Of a DNA stretch of 64,000 nt, positions 1 to 8,706 are shown piece by piece. Each line of letters begins with the position of its first letter. Positions within the stretch are counted from its first letter, which is position 1. The notes under the pieces were generated by a model. The model ran no database searches and was not told the origin of the DNA. It saw only the letters and a list, made by a program, of their open reading frames with translations. The DNA comes from Nitrosomonas communis. Lineage in GTDB: Bacteria; Pseudomonadota; Gammaproteobacteria; Burkholderiales; Nitrosomonadaceae. Location of the stretch: the NCBI RefSeq assembly GCF_001007935.1, contig NZ_CP011451.1, positions 992,001 through 1,056,000 on the forward strand. Reading direction: 5' to 3'. The position numbers and the translations under genes are program-made.

Positions 1-559
1 AATCTGATCAAATATTTTGCCATCATGGTCGCTGGCGCCAGTCACACCAATATACTCAGGAATCGGCAGTGAGCCTGGTTGGCGGCGCCCTATGATATGG
101 ACCCGCACACCATGATAGTACAACTTCTTGGTAGAGCAGTAGCCCGAATCCGCCAACTGTTTCGCTACACACGCGTTAAACCGACGACCTTGCCTCGCAA
201 GGATGACCGGAAATGAATCAGTCAACCAAACCTGCCCGGCATTCCTGGTTTCCTGTTCTTGCTGAATCAGTGCTAATAAGGGTGCAAACACATCGGCTAC
301 CCGATTCAGACGCTGAACATAAGCCACATAACCTGGAAGTCGTGGAAACCAATCGCGTAAGTGGATCCGCATACTCATAAATACCTTTGATCTCTCGATG
401 CTTGTCCATTACACCGAACAGGAAGAGGGTAATGACTTCTTCGTCGCTAAAACTTAAATCCGCGTGGTTGCTCATTCTTTGACTATAAACCCAAAGATTT
501 TGCTGATAATGCTTGCAAACATAGAGATAAATCGTTATTAATCGATTTTGCCAGTTCAT
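1..559 (-). pseudogene. IS982-type transposase, frameshifted, 3' part outside window
   Basis: The start (MNWQNRLITIYLYVCKHYQQ) matches the intact 296-residue transposase encoded at 48619-49509. The frame breaks near position 364: two bases present in the other copies (GTGGCGATCC) are missing here (GTGGATCC). Downstream residues in the shifted frame still align with the intact copy (DSFP, ACVAKQLADSGYCSTRKLYYHG). The gene is therefore dead in this copy. The family assignment to IS982/DDE_Tnp_1 rests on overall pattern. Confidence 0.8.
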
Positions 560-653
560 TGGTTACTTTGATTGATTGAGGTTGGGTAGTGTCTTCCTCA
601 ATAGTTTAACGTTATTGATGGACTGGCTTCTATTTCAGCTCTTAATTCGCATT
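1..653 (-). mobile_element. IS982-type insertion sequence, right part, cut by window edge
   Basis: This is one end of an insertion sequence. The terminal motif GCGAATTAAGAGCTGAAATA (reverse strand) lies near 633-650, and the same end is found at 49583-49603 and 58544-58563. The rest of the element lies outside the window. Two longer copies occur at 48611-49603 and 58544-59540. Confidence 0.8.
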
Positions 654-841
654 TATATAGATATGTATCTAATAAAGCCTAATATTATGTTTCAGAACAA
701 GATAAACCCTGAATTTCAAGTAACAATTCGCTTCTGAAGCTAAATATTGCTTTTTGGCTGCTTCTCAATGTGTTCAATGGCATGCTAGATTCTCTGGTTC
801 ATCCTTTTTAAATATGGAAATTACTTTTTTATCCTACGCTT

Positions 842-1477
842 ATGTTTCTTATTGATTTTATTCTCCATATTGACAAGTATCTTCATGAACTCGCATCAGA
901 ATATGGGCTATGGCTTTATGGCATTCTGTTTTTGATTATATTTTGTGAGACCGGGCTTGTCGTGCTTCCCCTCTTGCCCGGTGATTCTCTATTATTCGCT
1001 GCAGGTTCTCTCGCATCGTTACCAAACTCACAACTCAATCCGCATTTTTTACTTGTTGGATTGTGCATCGCAGGTATTTTAGGGGACACTGTAAATTACT
1101 GGATCGGTAAAAAAGTTGGACCAAAAGTTTTTATCTCGCCAGAGTCTCGCTTCTTTAAACGCGATTATTTAGATAAGACCCACGCTTTTTACCTCAAACA
1201 CGGAAGTAAAACAATTATCATTGCTCGCTTTATTCCTATTATTCGCACATTCGCTCCATTTGTAGCGGGTATTGGAACCATGCCCTATCGTACTTTCATT
1301 GTATATAACATAATTGGTGCTGTACTGTGGGTAGGGTTATTTGTTTATGCCGGATATTATTTTGGGCAACTCGCATTTATTCAGAAAAACTTCAAATTTG
1401 TTATTTTTGCAATTATCATTCTGTCAATATCGCCGCCCATCATTGAATACCTCAAACATCGCTATAAAAAACAATGA
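842..1477 (+). CDS. DedA family membrane protein
   Basis: The 211-residue protein belongs to the DedA/SNARE-associated family, polytopic inner-membrane proteins linked to lipid carrier flipping and envelope homeostasis. Visible family marks are a conserved Glu at 36 in the first hydrophobic segment, [12 protein letters not shown] at 44-55, [13 protein letters not shown] at 81-93 and the re-entrant signature [16 protein letters not shown] at 128-143. Length is normal. The start is the first ATG; no clear Shine-Dalgarno sequence precedes it. It stands alone, with a MITE-like repeat just downstream. The exact substrate cannot be inferred. Confidence 0.93.
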   Translation: MFLIDFILHIDKYLHELASEYGLWLYGILFLIIFCETGLVVLPLLPGDSLLFAAGSLASLPNSQLNPHFLLVGLCIAGILGDTVNYWIGKKVGPKVFISPESRFFKRDYLDKTHAFYLKHGSKTIIIARFIPIIRTFAPFVAGIGTMPYRTFIVYNIIGAVLWVGLFVYAGYYFGQLAFIQKNFKFVIFAIIILSISPPIIEYLKHRYKKQ

Positions 1478-1530
1478 AATAGATTGTAATGAATTAAGAT
1501 CTGAGTTTCTGCATTATCAAAAACCGATTT

Positions 1531-1633
1531 ATTCTATTTATAAATCACACCTGACTTTGTCGGCTTCACCTTCTTACATTATTGATAGTGTCTGAGGTTC
1601 ACCTCCGCGTCATGTTTGATCTGGAAATAGAAT
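1531..1633 (+). repeat. MITE-like repeat family 1, copy 1
   Basis: The ends form imperfect inverted repeats (ATTCTATTTATAAATCA and TTTGATCTGGAAATAGAAT). The core CTGACTTTGTCGGCTTCACC is shared with copies at 5857, 12359, 27209, 34538 and 35098. It carries no coding capacity of its own. Confidence 0.85.
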
Positions 1634-1692
1634 TACAATTTCAGATAATTGACAATGCGTTTCTCAGTAAAAAAGTTTAACGTAACCAAAAT

Positions 1693-4338
1693 TCATGATT
1701 TGGCATACTGAGCAGGCATCCGTAGCAGTGCTGGTAAGATGATGAGAGTACAAATCAACGTAAAAGCTAACCCAACAGTAAGTAACGCACCCATGCTGGC
1801 GGTACCTTTATGCGGTGAGAACATGAGGCTTGCAAAATCAACCAAGGCAGTTAAAGCACTATAAAAAATAGCGCGCGCAGTACTAGTGTGGATCAGGATT
1901 TCGCTTTCTTGATGGTTATCTATGCTTCGATGCACCATATGCAAGCTGCTATCAATACCCAGGCCAAGTAATAACGGCAAAGCGATAATATTGGCAAAGT
2001 TAAACGGTATATTCAGCAAGACAGTGAAAACACCAGTAAATACACTAGACAGCAAAAGTGGAATTAGCACAAGTAAAGTATATTTTATGCTGCGCAATAA
2101 TATCAGAAGGGCTACTGTAATTCCTATCAAGGCTAAAGAAAAAGCTTGAATGAATGCTTCTACTACTGCCTCACCTGCCTCAAGACTTACCACCGGCATT
2201 CCGGTTGCATGCGGCGCTATTTGCTGCACTGCTCTTACGAAGCGCGCCAATGCTTTATTGTCGCCGATATCTTCTGATGGGTATACCGCAATTCGATATT
2301 CTCCTGTATGGCTGAGCCAGCGTCTGCTGAGTGGTTCGGGCAGATCTTGTTCGCTAAAGGGTGTGGCTTCAACCGAAGTGCGTAAACGCTGAATGGCAAT
2401 AGGTAATGTATAAAGTAAATCCTCTTCTATTGAATGCAGTAATTTTTTCTTATCGCTGAGATCCATGCTGTCTAACAGGCTAAACAGCTTTGCAAGAGAT
2501 GTTTTGAGCGTACGCGCAGAATCAGATAGGGAGGATTCGGGGTGTTCCTTAATATAGTGACCTAATGCTGTACTCAAGGCATTTAATTCTTCGAGCTGCT
2601 GCATCACCATTTGCTTATCTGTCGAAGGCTCCGATAATGAGAGTATGAGTGGACCGATGATAAGTGCCATTTCCTCAATAACTGAAAGTTTCTCTTCCTG
2701 CTCCGTTGGTACAAAATCAAGAAATGTAATTATTTTGCCTACCTCAGGAAGCTCAGCCAAGCGCTCTTTTAATTGTCGCGCTTCTTCACGATCCTTGGTT
2801 AACACAATTGCATACCAGGGTGAATGTTCAGGGAGCGCTAGTAACTCCCGAAAAGTTTGTACCGCTTTTCCTTTCGGGTCTTGCATATTAAGTAAATTGT
2901 AGTCAAACCTTATCTGAGGCAATAAAGCGATAGCAATAAGTAGCAATACCAAAATAACGGCATACGTCAATTTGCGCCAATTTAAAGAAAACTCAAGTAC
3001 TTTTCCCAGAGAGCCCCTGTTGCTCGTTTCAGAAATAGGTCGTTTCGACAAATATCGTAACAGGGCAGGACCTATGATGAAGGTAACCAGCAAACTGATC
3101 AGCATACCCGTGCCGGAAATAATGCCTAATTCCGCTACTCCACTGTAACTGGTGGGTATAAATGCATAGAAACCAATCGCATTGGCAATTGTGCATGCAG
3201 CCAATGCACTCCCGGCTTCGCCACCCGCCTTATACATGGCTTCTGTTGAAATTTGACCATTCTCTAACACTTCACGATATCGTAACAAAAAGTGAATAGC
3301 GAAATCTGCGCCAAGACCTATGTATAGCACTGCAAAAGCAATAGAGATAACATTCAGTTGACCAATGGCAGCGGTAGCAAAGGCTGCTGTAAGCAACAAT
3401 CCTAACGTTAAGCAAAGCAATACTGCAAGCACCATACCAATTGAGCGCATTGCAAAATAGAGGACTATTGCCACCAGCACGAAGGTGATAATTCCAGCAT
3501 ATTCCATGCCACTGAGTGAGCTCTTGAGCTCATCATTAGCTAACGCCATATCACCCGTAACACGAAGCTGAATTGGACCATCTTCTGTTAAACCAATCTC
3601 TCTCGCCGCAGCATGAACTGCAGATATAGCCTGTTCACTTGCAAAAAGCTGTGAGTAATCTGGTCTTGGTTTTACCAAAATTATTTCTTGATAACTATTT
3701 TTCTGTGGTTCACCGCGAAAAAGTGTCTGCCAGGATAGCTGCTGTGGCTTCCCTGCAAGCCGCGCATCCAGAGTATCGCTCATACTTTTTAACACCGGCC
3801 CCAGCTCCAAGCTACGCCCTTTACTTAATTCTTTTATTGCTCCAGTAAGCACTGAGGCAAAAGTATGGAGTGATGGACTATCCGCAATACGCGCGATTAA
3901 TGGTTGTGCCTCTGCCAGGCGATCAGTAATGCGTCCGAGTTCTGAAATATTCTCGTAAAGTAAGCCATTGCGTTCAAAAAAAACATCAACATTGGGAGCA
4001 TAAACGTCGATAAAATTCTTAGGGTCTTTTTTCAAGCGCGCTGCAAGCTGACCAGCAGCAGAATAAGCCTGTTCCGGTGTAGGCGCATCCAACACGAGCA
4101 GCAGAATGTCCATCTCCTGGGGAAATGTTTTATTATAGTGTATGCTATTAACGCGAAATGGCAGATCCTCAGAGAGAATATCTGTAGTATCGGTATTCAT
4201 ACCGAGGTTGCGCACGACATATACAGTGCTAGCTATAGCTATCAGGAATGCCGCAAACAGAATCCAGGGAGCATAGTGGTAGGAGAAGCGGGCGCATCGG
4301 GCAAAGGCTCTATAGGTATAACTGTGTGAAGCTTCCAT
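1693..4338 (-). CDS. hpnN: HpnN-like MMPL/RND family transporter
   Basis: The 881-residue membrane protein has the two-fold RND/MMPL layout: an N-terminal membrane segment (about 25-45), a large periplasmic domain, a membrane cluster (about 270-430), a second lone segment (about 455-475), a second periplasmic domain and a final cluster (about 725-880). Conserved stretches are VLYIGLGADFAIHFLLRYRE in the first half and LLLGLGIDSSLHMVHRSI in the second. This pattern and length fit hopanoid-biosynthesis-associated RND transporters, which move hopanoids to the outer membrane. No other hpn gene is adjacent, so a different lipid substrate remains possible. Confidence 0.85.
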   Translation of the reverse strand: MEASHSYTYRAFARCARFSYHYAPWILFAAFLIAIASTVYVVRNLGMNTDTTDILSEDLPFRVNSIHYNKTFPQEMDILLLVLDAPTPEQAYSAAGQLAARLKKDPKNFIDVYAPNVDVFFERNGLLYENISELGRITDRLAEAQPLIARIADSPSLHTFASVLTGAIKELSKGRSLELGPVLKSMSDTLDARLAGKPQQLSWQTLFRGEPQKNSYQEIILVKPRPDYSQLFASEQAISAVHAAAREIGLTEDGPIQLRVTGDMALANDELKSSLSGMEYAGIITFVLVAIVLYFAMRSIGMVLAVLLCLTLGLLLTAAFATAAIGQLNVISIAFAVLYIGLGADFAIHFLLRYREVLENGQISTEAMYKAGGEAGSALAACTIANAIGFYAFIPTSYSGVAELGIISGTGMLISLLVTFIIGPALLRYLSKRPISETSNRGSLGKVLEFSLNWRKLTYAVILVLLLIAIALLPQIRFDYNLLNMQDPKGKAVQTFRELLALPEHSPWYAIVLTKDREEARQLKERLAELPEVGKIITFLDFVPTEQEEKLSVIEEMALIIGPLILSLSEPSTDKQMVMQQLEELNALSTALGHYIKEHPESSLSDSARTLKTSLAKLFSLLDSMDLSDKKKLLHSIEEDLLYTLPIAIQRLRTSVEATPFSEQDLPEPLSRRWLSHTGEYRIAVYPSEDIGDNKALARFVRAVQQIAPHATGMPVVSLEAGEAVVEAFIQAFSLALIGITVALLILLRSIKYTLLVLIPLLLSSVFTGVFTVLLNIPFNFANIIALPLLLGLGIDSSLHMVHRSIDNHQESEILIHTSTARAIFYSALTALVDFASLMFSPHKGTASMGALLTVGLAFTLICTLIILPALLRMPAQYAKS

Positions 4339-4787
4339 TTTTCAATTTCCTTCTGGAAACAGTCTGAGAAATTTAGCTTTAAACTGCCAGTGTGCCGGTG
4401 CTAATCCCATAATGATAGGATTTAAACGGGTTGCTGACAGTTTCTGCTGAAGAAAAAAGCTGAGAGTATTTCATAATAGGGGGCGTTATTCAAACCCTTA
4501 AGAAGCTCAGCAGCCATCATTAAGTTAAGGAAATATAGTCGACTGATTCGATTCTATTTAGCCAGATCAGTAACTTTCCAACGACCTGTTTGATAAAACT
4601 GTTAAATTGCCCTAGCGCTCCCATAAGCGCTAATTATTGAGTGTATTTATCAATGTTCCATCGTATTTATCGGACTACACTCATCAGCGTTAGAAATTTT
4701 TCATATAAGCTTATTACATAATATTATTTCTCATTTACCTTGAGCAAGACTATAGTGCCAGGCATTTAAGGCCATTAAGTTAAGCTC
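4339..4787. other. Intergenic region, divergent promoters presumed
   Basis: This 449-base AT-rich gap separates two divergent membrane-protein genes and must hold both promoters. A short inverted repeat (AGCGCTCCCATAAGCGCT) lies near 4612-4629. I see no gene or RNA. Confidence 0.5.
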
Positions 4788-5768
4788 ATGAAAATCCGCA
4801 ATTTAGACTTGACACTCAATCCGGTAAATGAAGAGCACCAACAATTTGGGCTACCACCTGTTGAAGATACGGTATCTCACTTAGAGGCACACCCCTTTTT
4901 ACGTGCTTCCGTCTGGTTTGCCGTCATTATTTTAATTTCGCTTATTTTATTTCTAATTGGTCGCTTCTTTCTTGCACAGGATTGGCTCGATAGTTGGTTA
5001 ATCATTAATGGGACGCTCGATAGCAGAGTTTTTTGGAGCGCTGTTGCCGTTGGTTTTCTCGCACAAGTAATCGATGGTGCATTGGGCATGGCCTATGGCA
5101 TTACAGCAACGACTTTTTTACTAGCATCAGGTGCAAATCCCGCAGCAGCTAGTGCTAGTGTCCATATTGCTGAGATTTTCACAACCGGGGTTTCAGGCAT
5201 TGCTCATGCCAAATTTGGCAATGTGAACAAACACCTCTTCACGCGCTTACTGTTACCAGGCATACTGGGCGGTATACTAGGAGCAGTATTAGTCACGCAT
5301 ATAGACGGTACATTATTTAAACCTTTTGTCTCGGCTTATCTGCTTCTGCTAGGAATTTATATCCTGAGTAAGGCTTTTCGTCAATTAAATATTCGAAAAG
5401 AAGCTCCAAAACATGTAGGTAAACTGGCACTTTTTGGTAGTTTTATGGATGCTGCTGGTGGCGGAGGTTGGGGACCGATTGTAACAACAACCTTGGTGGG
5501 CACAGGTAATGATCCCCGTACAACAATTGGCTCAGTCAATTTTGCGGAATTTTTCTTGACACTGACTAGTGCAGCCGTTTTCGCATTACTAATGGAAACT
5601 AATACTTGGCCAATTATTATCGGCTTGATATTCGGAGGTTTATTTGCAGCACCTTTTGCAGCTATCTTATGCAAGAAATTTCATGCACGCACATTACTCA
5701 TACTAGTAGGGATTTTGATTACTATCATTAGCTTATTTAATCTTTACAAGGCCTTTATCTCTTTATAA
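4788..5768 (+). CDS. TauE/SafE family sulfite exporter-like permease
   Basis: The 326-residue protein begins with a hydrophilic stretch and one membrane segment (about 40-62), followed by a TauE/SafE domain from about 84. The two internal family repeats are visible: FLAQVIDGALGMAYGITATT near 92-111 and a second with GSFMDAAGGGGWGPIVTTTL in the C-terminal half. The family exports sulfite, sulfoacetate or other small anions; the substrate is not readable. The gene is monocistronic, and a MITE-like repeat follows about 90 bases downstream. The N-terminal extension is longer than in minimal members. Confidence 0.9.
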   Translation: MKIRNLDLTLNPVNEEHQQFGLPPVEDTVSHLEAHPFLRASVWFAVIILISLILFLIGRFFLAQDWLDSWLIINGTLDSRVFWSAVAVGFLAQVIDGALGMAYGITATTFLLASGANPAAASASVHIAEIFTTGVSGIAHAKFGNVNKHLFTRLLLPGILGGILGAVLVTHIDGTLFKPFVSAYLLLLGIYILSKAFRQLNIRKEAPKHVGKLALFGSFMDAAGGGGWGPIVTTTLVGTGNDPRTTIGSVNFAEFFLTLTSAAVFALLMETNTWPIIIGLIFGGLFAAPFAAILCKKFHARTLLILVGILITIISLFNLYKAFISL

Positions 5769-6233
5769 AAAAGAAACATTCGGCAGAACCACATAGAATA
5801 GAATAAACTCATGACGATAAGAATGGTATTATGAGTTAGTTGTAACGACACTCGTTATTCCATTTCTAACTCAAAACTGACTTTGTCAGCTTCACTTTGC
5901 CGTATTATTGATGCCGTTTACGGCTCGCCTTCGCGTCTTTTTGATTTAGAATGGAATGACTGGAATTTTAGCAGTACACTGACACTTGGCAAACAGGTTA
6001 TAATCTGCAATTTTTGCATAATAAACTTGTCGCGGTCATTCTTGAATTCAGCCTGGTCGGCAAAAAATCTTAGTCATCCCGCGTAGCACACATAGGTCTC
6101 ACCTATGTAGCATCCCTGCTTATAACAGTAAATACGATGAGGAATGTATTCCCTTATTCTTGTCTAAATCTCTATGGCAATAAAATAATCGTTTTTAACA
6201 GTCAGCATTATCTTGCTCAATTAAGGACTAACT
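5769..6233. other. Intergenic region with MITE-like repeat
   Basis: This 465-base gap contains repeat family 1 copy 2. The rest is AT-rich sequence that should include the promoter of the universal stress gene. I see no further gene. Confidence 0.5.
5857..5957 (+). repeat. MITE-like repeat family 1, copy 2
   Basis: The element is bounded by ATTCCATTTCTAACTCAAAA and TTGATTTAGAATGGAAT and has core CTGACTTTGTCAGCTTCACT. At 101 bp it is the same length as the other copies. Confidence 0.9.
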
Positions 6234-6707
6234 ATGGCCGATTATCAGCATATTTTGTTAGCAGTCGATTTCTCAGATGAGGATACGTATGTTGCCCGCA
6301 AAGCTGAGCGTTTGGCGACCTTCTTCAACGCGAAACTGAGTGTTATCCACATACTGGATAATATTCCAATGCCAGATACCGCCTATGGCACAGAGATTCC
6401 ACTTTATTCGGATTCACCCTATGAGCTGCTTGAAATAGAAAAAAATAAATTGATCCATACGGCTAATCAATTAACGATTGATCCCACCAATCTATGGTTA
6501 ATCTGGGGCAAACCAGAAATAGAAATTATTCGAATTGCTAATAGAGAAGATATTGATTTGATTGTAGTAGGTTCGCATGGACGACACGGCCTTGCATTAC
6601 TTCTAGGATCGACTGCCAGTAGTGTGCTGCATCATGCCCAGTGCGATGTTTTGGCAGTCCGCTTACAAGATGAGTGGGCTGAGTCGACAATATTCGCTTA
6701 TTCCTAG
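6234..6707 (+). CDS. Universal stress protein (UspA family)
   Basis: The 157-residue cytoplasmic protein has the single-domain Usp fold signature: ILLAVDFSDED near the N-terminus, followed by the nucleotide-binding loop VVGSHGRHGLALLLGSTASS (G-x2-G-x9-G-S/T type) and the final strand CDVLAVR. The glycine pattern suggests the ATP-binding subgroup. The start ATG follows TTAAGGACTAACT, a usable ribosome binding site. It ends 33 bases before the convergent bamD gene. Confidence 0.92.
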   Translation: MADYQHILLAVDFSDEDTYVARKAERLATFFNAKLSVIHILDNIPMPDTAYGTEIPLYSDSPYELLEIEKNKLIHTANQLTIDPTNLWLIWGKPEIEIIRIANREDIDLIVVGSHGRHGLALLLGSTASSVLHHAQCDVLAVRLQDEWAESTIFAYS

Positions 6708-6740
6708 AAATACTCGCGCTCTCTCCAACAGGTCACGCGA

Positions 6741-7547
6741 TTACCATATTTTCCACCAGGATTCTTTCCCTAACGAATCTGAACCTGACAGGTATTCACT
6801 TTGAGGAAAATTCTTTCTCATGACCCTTTCCACATCTTCTCGTAAATCATTCATTCCCATTCTATCATAGGCTCTAGCCATGATATACAAGGCCTCTTCT
6901 GTAGCAGGGGTTTGCGGATATTCTTCCAGAACATATTGCGCGCGCCTGACCGCAGCGACATATGCTTTACGTTTCATATAATAGCGCGCAACATATATTT
7001 CACTTTTCGCGACCACGTTAACCAAATGTGCCATACGCTTAAGCGCATCAGGGGTATACTTGCTTTTCGGAAAGCGGGTAACCAGTTCTTTGAAATTTTC
7101 AAATGATTCACGCGATGCTTTCGAATCGCGCTCACTCATATCCTGATTAATAATTCTCGATGAGATATAGCCCAGGACACCCAAGTCATCATGAAAATTA
7201 GCTAACCCTTTAATATAATATGCATAGTCAACATTTGGGTGGTGTGGATAAAGCTGAATGAAACGATCTGCTGCCGCAATCGCCGAAGCCTGTTGCTGAT
7301 CTTTATAATAGGCATATGCAATTTCAAGTTGCGCTTGTTGCGCAAACCGCCCATAAGGATAGCGCGCTTCCAGTGCTTCAAATAATTTTACGGCAGCTTC
7401 ATAATTACCATTATTTAGTTCATTCTTAGCTTCAGAGTAAAATTTATTGGGAGACCATTGGCTATTGTCCGTTGTTTTTTCTTTCAATAAACCGCATGCT
7501 GATAACCCAAAAATTAAAATTAAAATTAAAATTAAACGATGCCACAT
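6741..7547 (-). CDS. bamD: BamD, outer-membrane assembly lipoprotein
   Basis: BamD is the essential lipoprotein of the BAM complex that inserts beta-barrels into the outer membrane. The preferred start (7547; 268 residues) follows TATAGGAAATTTC, a good ribosome binding site, and gives a signal peptide MWHRLILILILIFGLSAC with lipobox LSAC. An in-frame ATG at 7571 would add eight residues. TPR-like repeats follow: YSEAKNELNNGNYEAAVKLF, YAYYKDQQQASAIAAADRFI, RYYMKRKAYVAAVRRAQYVL. The hydrophobic core of the signal peptide is encoded by a tandem hexamer repeat. The start overlaps that of divergent rluD. Confidence 0.95.
   Translation of the reverse strand: MWHRLILILILIFGLSACGLLKEKTTDNSQWSPNKFYSEAKNELNNGNYEAAVKLFEALEARYPYGRFAQQAQLEIAYAYYKDQQQASAIAAADRFIQLYPHHPNVDYAYYIKGLANFHDDLGVLGYISSRIINQDMSERDSKASRESFENFKELVTRFPKSKYTPDALKRMAHLVNVVAKSEIYVARYYMKRKAYVAAVRRAQYVLEEYPQTPATEEALYIMARAYDRMGMNDLREDVERVMRKNFPQSEYLSGSDSLGKESWWKIW
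7508..7535. repeat. Hexanucleotide tandem repeat (AAAATT)n in the bamD signal sequence
   Basis: About four consecutive AAAATT units (AAATTAAAATTAAAATTAAA) encode the Leu-Ile core of the BamD signal peptide on the minus strand. They also form the DNA immediately upstream of the rluD start on the plus strand. Confidence 0.85.
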
Positions 7548-8583
7548 GAAATTTCCTATAGAAGCCAACAAACCTATCCAAGATTATAGCGTAACGCCAT
7601 CTTCATTCGCATTGGCTGGACAAACTGAATCGATTATTGAATTGGTTGCACCTCAAAATTGTATTGGGCTTCGTCTAGACTTTGTATTAGCACAATTACT
7701 GCCACAATGGTCGCGCAGCCGTTTACAATCATGGATACTTGAAAAACGTGTAAACATAGATGGCAAGATTGCCACACCCAAACAAAAAATTTGGGGGAAT
7801 GAAAAAATTAGTGTTAAACCTCATATTATACCAATCAACGAGACGCATGTTGCAGAAGCAATTTCACTTGAGATCCTTTATGAAGATAATCACCTACTTG
7901 TCATCAACAAACCAGCAGGGATAGTGGTACATCCTGGCAATGGGAATTGGCGGGGAACACTATTAAATGCACTCCTTCATCACTCCAAACAGCTTAATGA
8001 TATTCCCAGAGCGGGTATCGTCCATCGGCTAGACAAAGATACCAGTGGTTTACTCGTAGTCGCGAAAACCATAGAGGCCCAAACCAGTCTGGTGCGGCAA
8101 TTGCAAGAGCATAGCGTCGAGCGGAATTATTTAGCAATCGTATTAGGTGAGGTCAAACAGAACGGTCATATCGATGCTCCCATAGGGCGGCATCCCGTAC
8201 AGCGCACCAAGATGGCTGTAACTATCCATGGCAAGCCAGCACGTACTTATTATCAAATATTAGAATCATTCAACGGTTGCACTCTGCTTCGTTGCAGGCT
8301 GGAAACCGGACGTACTCATCAGATCCGCGTACACATGCACAATATGGGCCATCCGCTCGTGGGAGATCCGGTCTACACTGGCAAAACCAGGAAACTACCT
8401 ATGGAAATAACGCGATTGATTACACAATTTCCGAGACAAGCTTTGCATGCACAACAGCTAGCCTTGGCTCATCCGCTGCATGGCAAAACAATGATATGGA
8501 ATTCTGAACTACCGGAAGATATGAATATGTTGCTGCAGGGGCTACAACGATGTGGCATGCAGCCAAGTCTCTCATCATTTTAA
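7546..8583 (+). CDS. rluD: RluD-type 23S rRNA pseudouridine synthase
   Basis: The 345-residue enzyme converts uridines of 23S rRNA (helix 69 in E. coli RluD) to pseudouridine. An S4 RNA-binding domain spans about 41-92 (RLDFVLAQLL...RSRLQSWI), followed by the RluA catalytic domain with HRLDKDTSGLLVVAK at 160-174, catalytic Asp at about 163, and LETGRTHQIRVHM. The ATG at 7546 is preferred; an upstream TTG at 7447 would place 33 odd residues inside the bamD region. No clear Shine-Dalgarno sequence is present. The divergent bamD/rluD order is common in proteobacteria. RluC is the alternative, but the context favours RluD. Confidence 0.9.
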   Translation: MKFPIEANKPIQDYSVTPSSFALAGQTESIIELVAPQNCIGLRLDFVLAQLLPQWSRSRLQSWILEKRVNIDGKIATPKQKIWGNEKISVKPHIIPINETHVAEAISLEILYEDNHLLVINKPAGIVVHPGNGNWRGTLLNALLHHSKQLNDIPRAGIVHRLDKDTSGLLVVAKTIEAQTSLVRQLQEHSVERNYLAIVLGEVKQNGHIDAPIGRHPVQRTKMAVTIHGKPARTYYQILESFNGCTLLRCRLETGRTHQIRVHMHNMGHPLVGDPVYTGKTRKLPMEITRLITQFPRQALHAQQLALAHPLHGKTMIWNSELPEDMNMLLQGLQRCGMQPSLSSF

Positions 8584-8636
8584 TTTCTTGAAAGAGAACG
8601 AGCCTACTGAGATATACAAAAACTAAGAGGCAATAT

Positions 8637-8665
8637 AAGAAATGCACCGGCAAGGTGCATTTCTT
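8637..8665. terminator. Bidirectional hairpin between rluD and porin gene
   Basis: A perfect 12-bp stem (AAGAAATGCACC and GGTGCATTTCTT) closes a five-base loop between two convergent genes. The A/T-rich stem base supplies a short U tract in both directions. Confidence 0.8.
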
Positions 8666-8706
8666 GAATAATTTAACAACTGACTATCTCCTAGAAAAGT
8701 TTTAAA

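Noticed and set aside
7447..7545. Extended N-terminus of RluD from the TTG at 7447
   Set aside because: It would overlap 100 bases of bamD, has a Lys-Ile repeat from the hexamer tract and does not match RluD N-termini.
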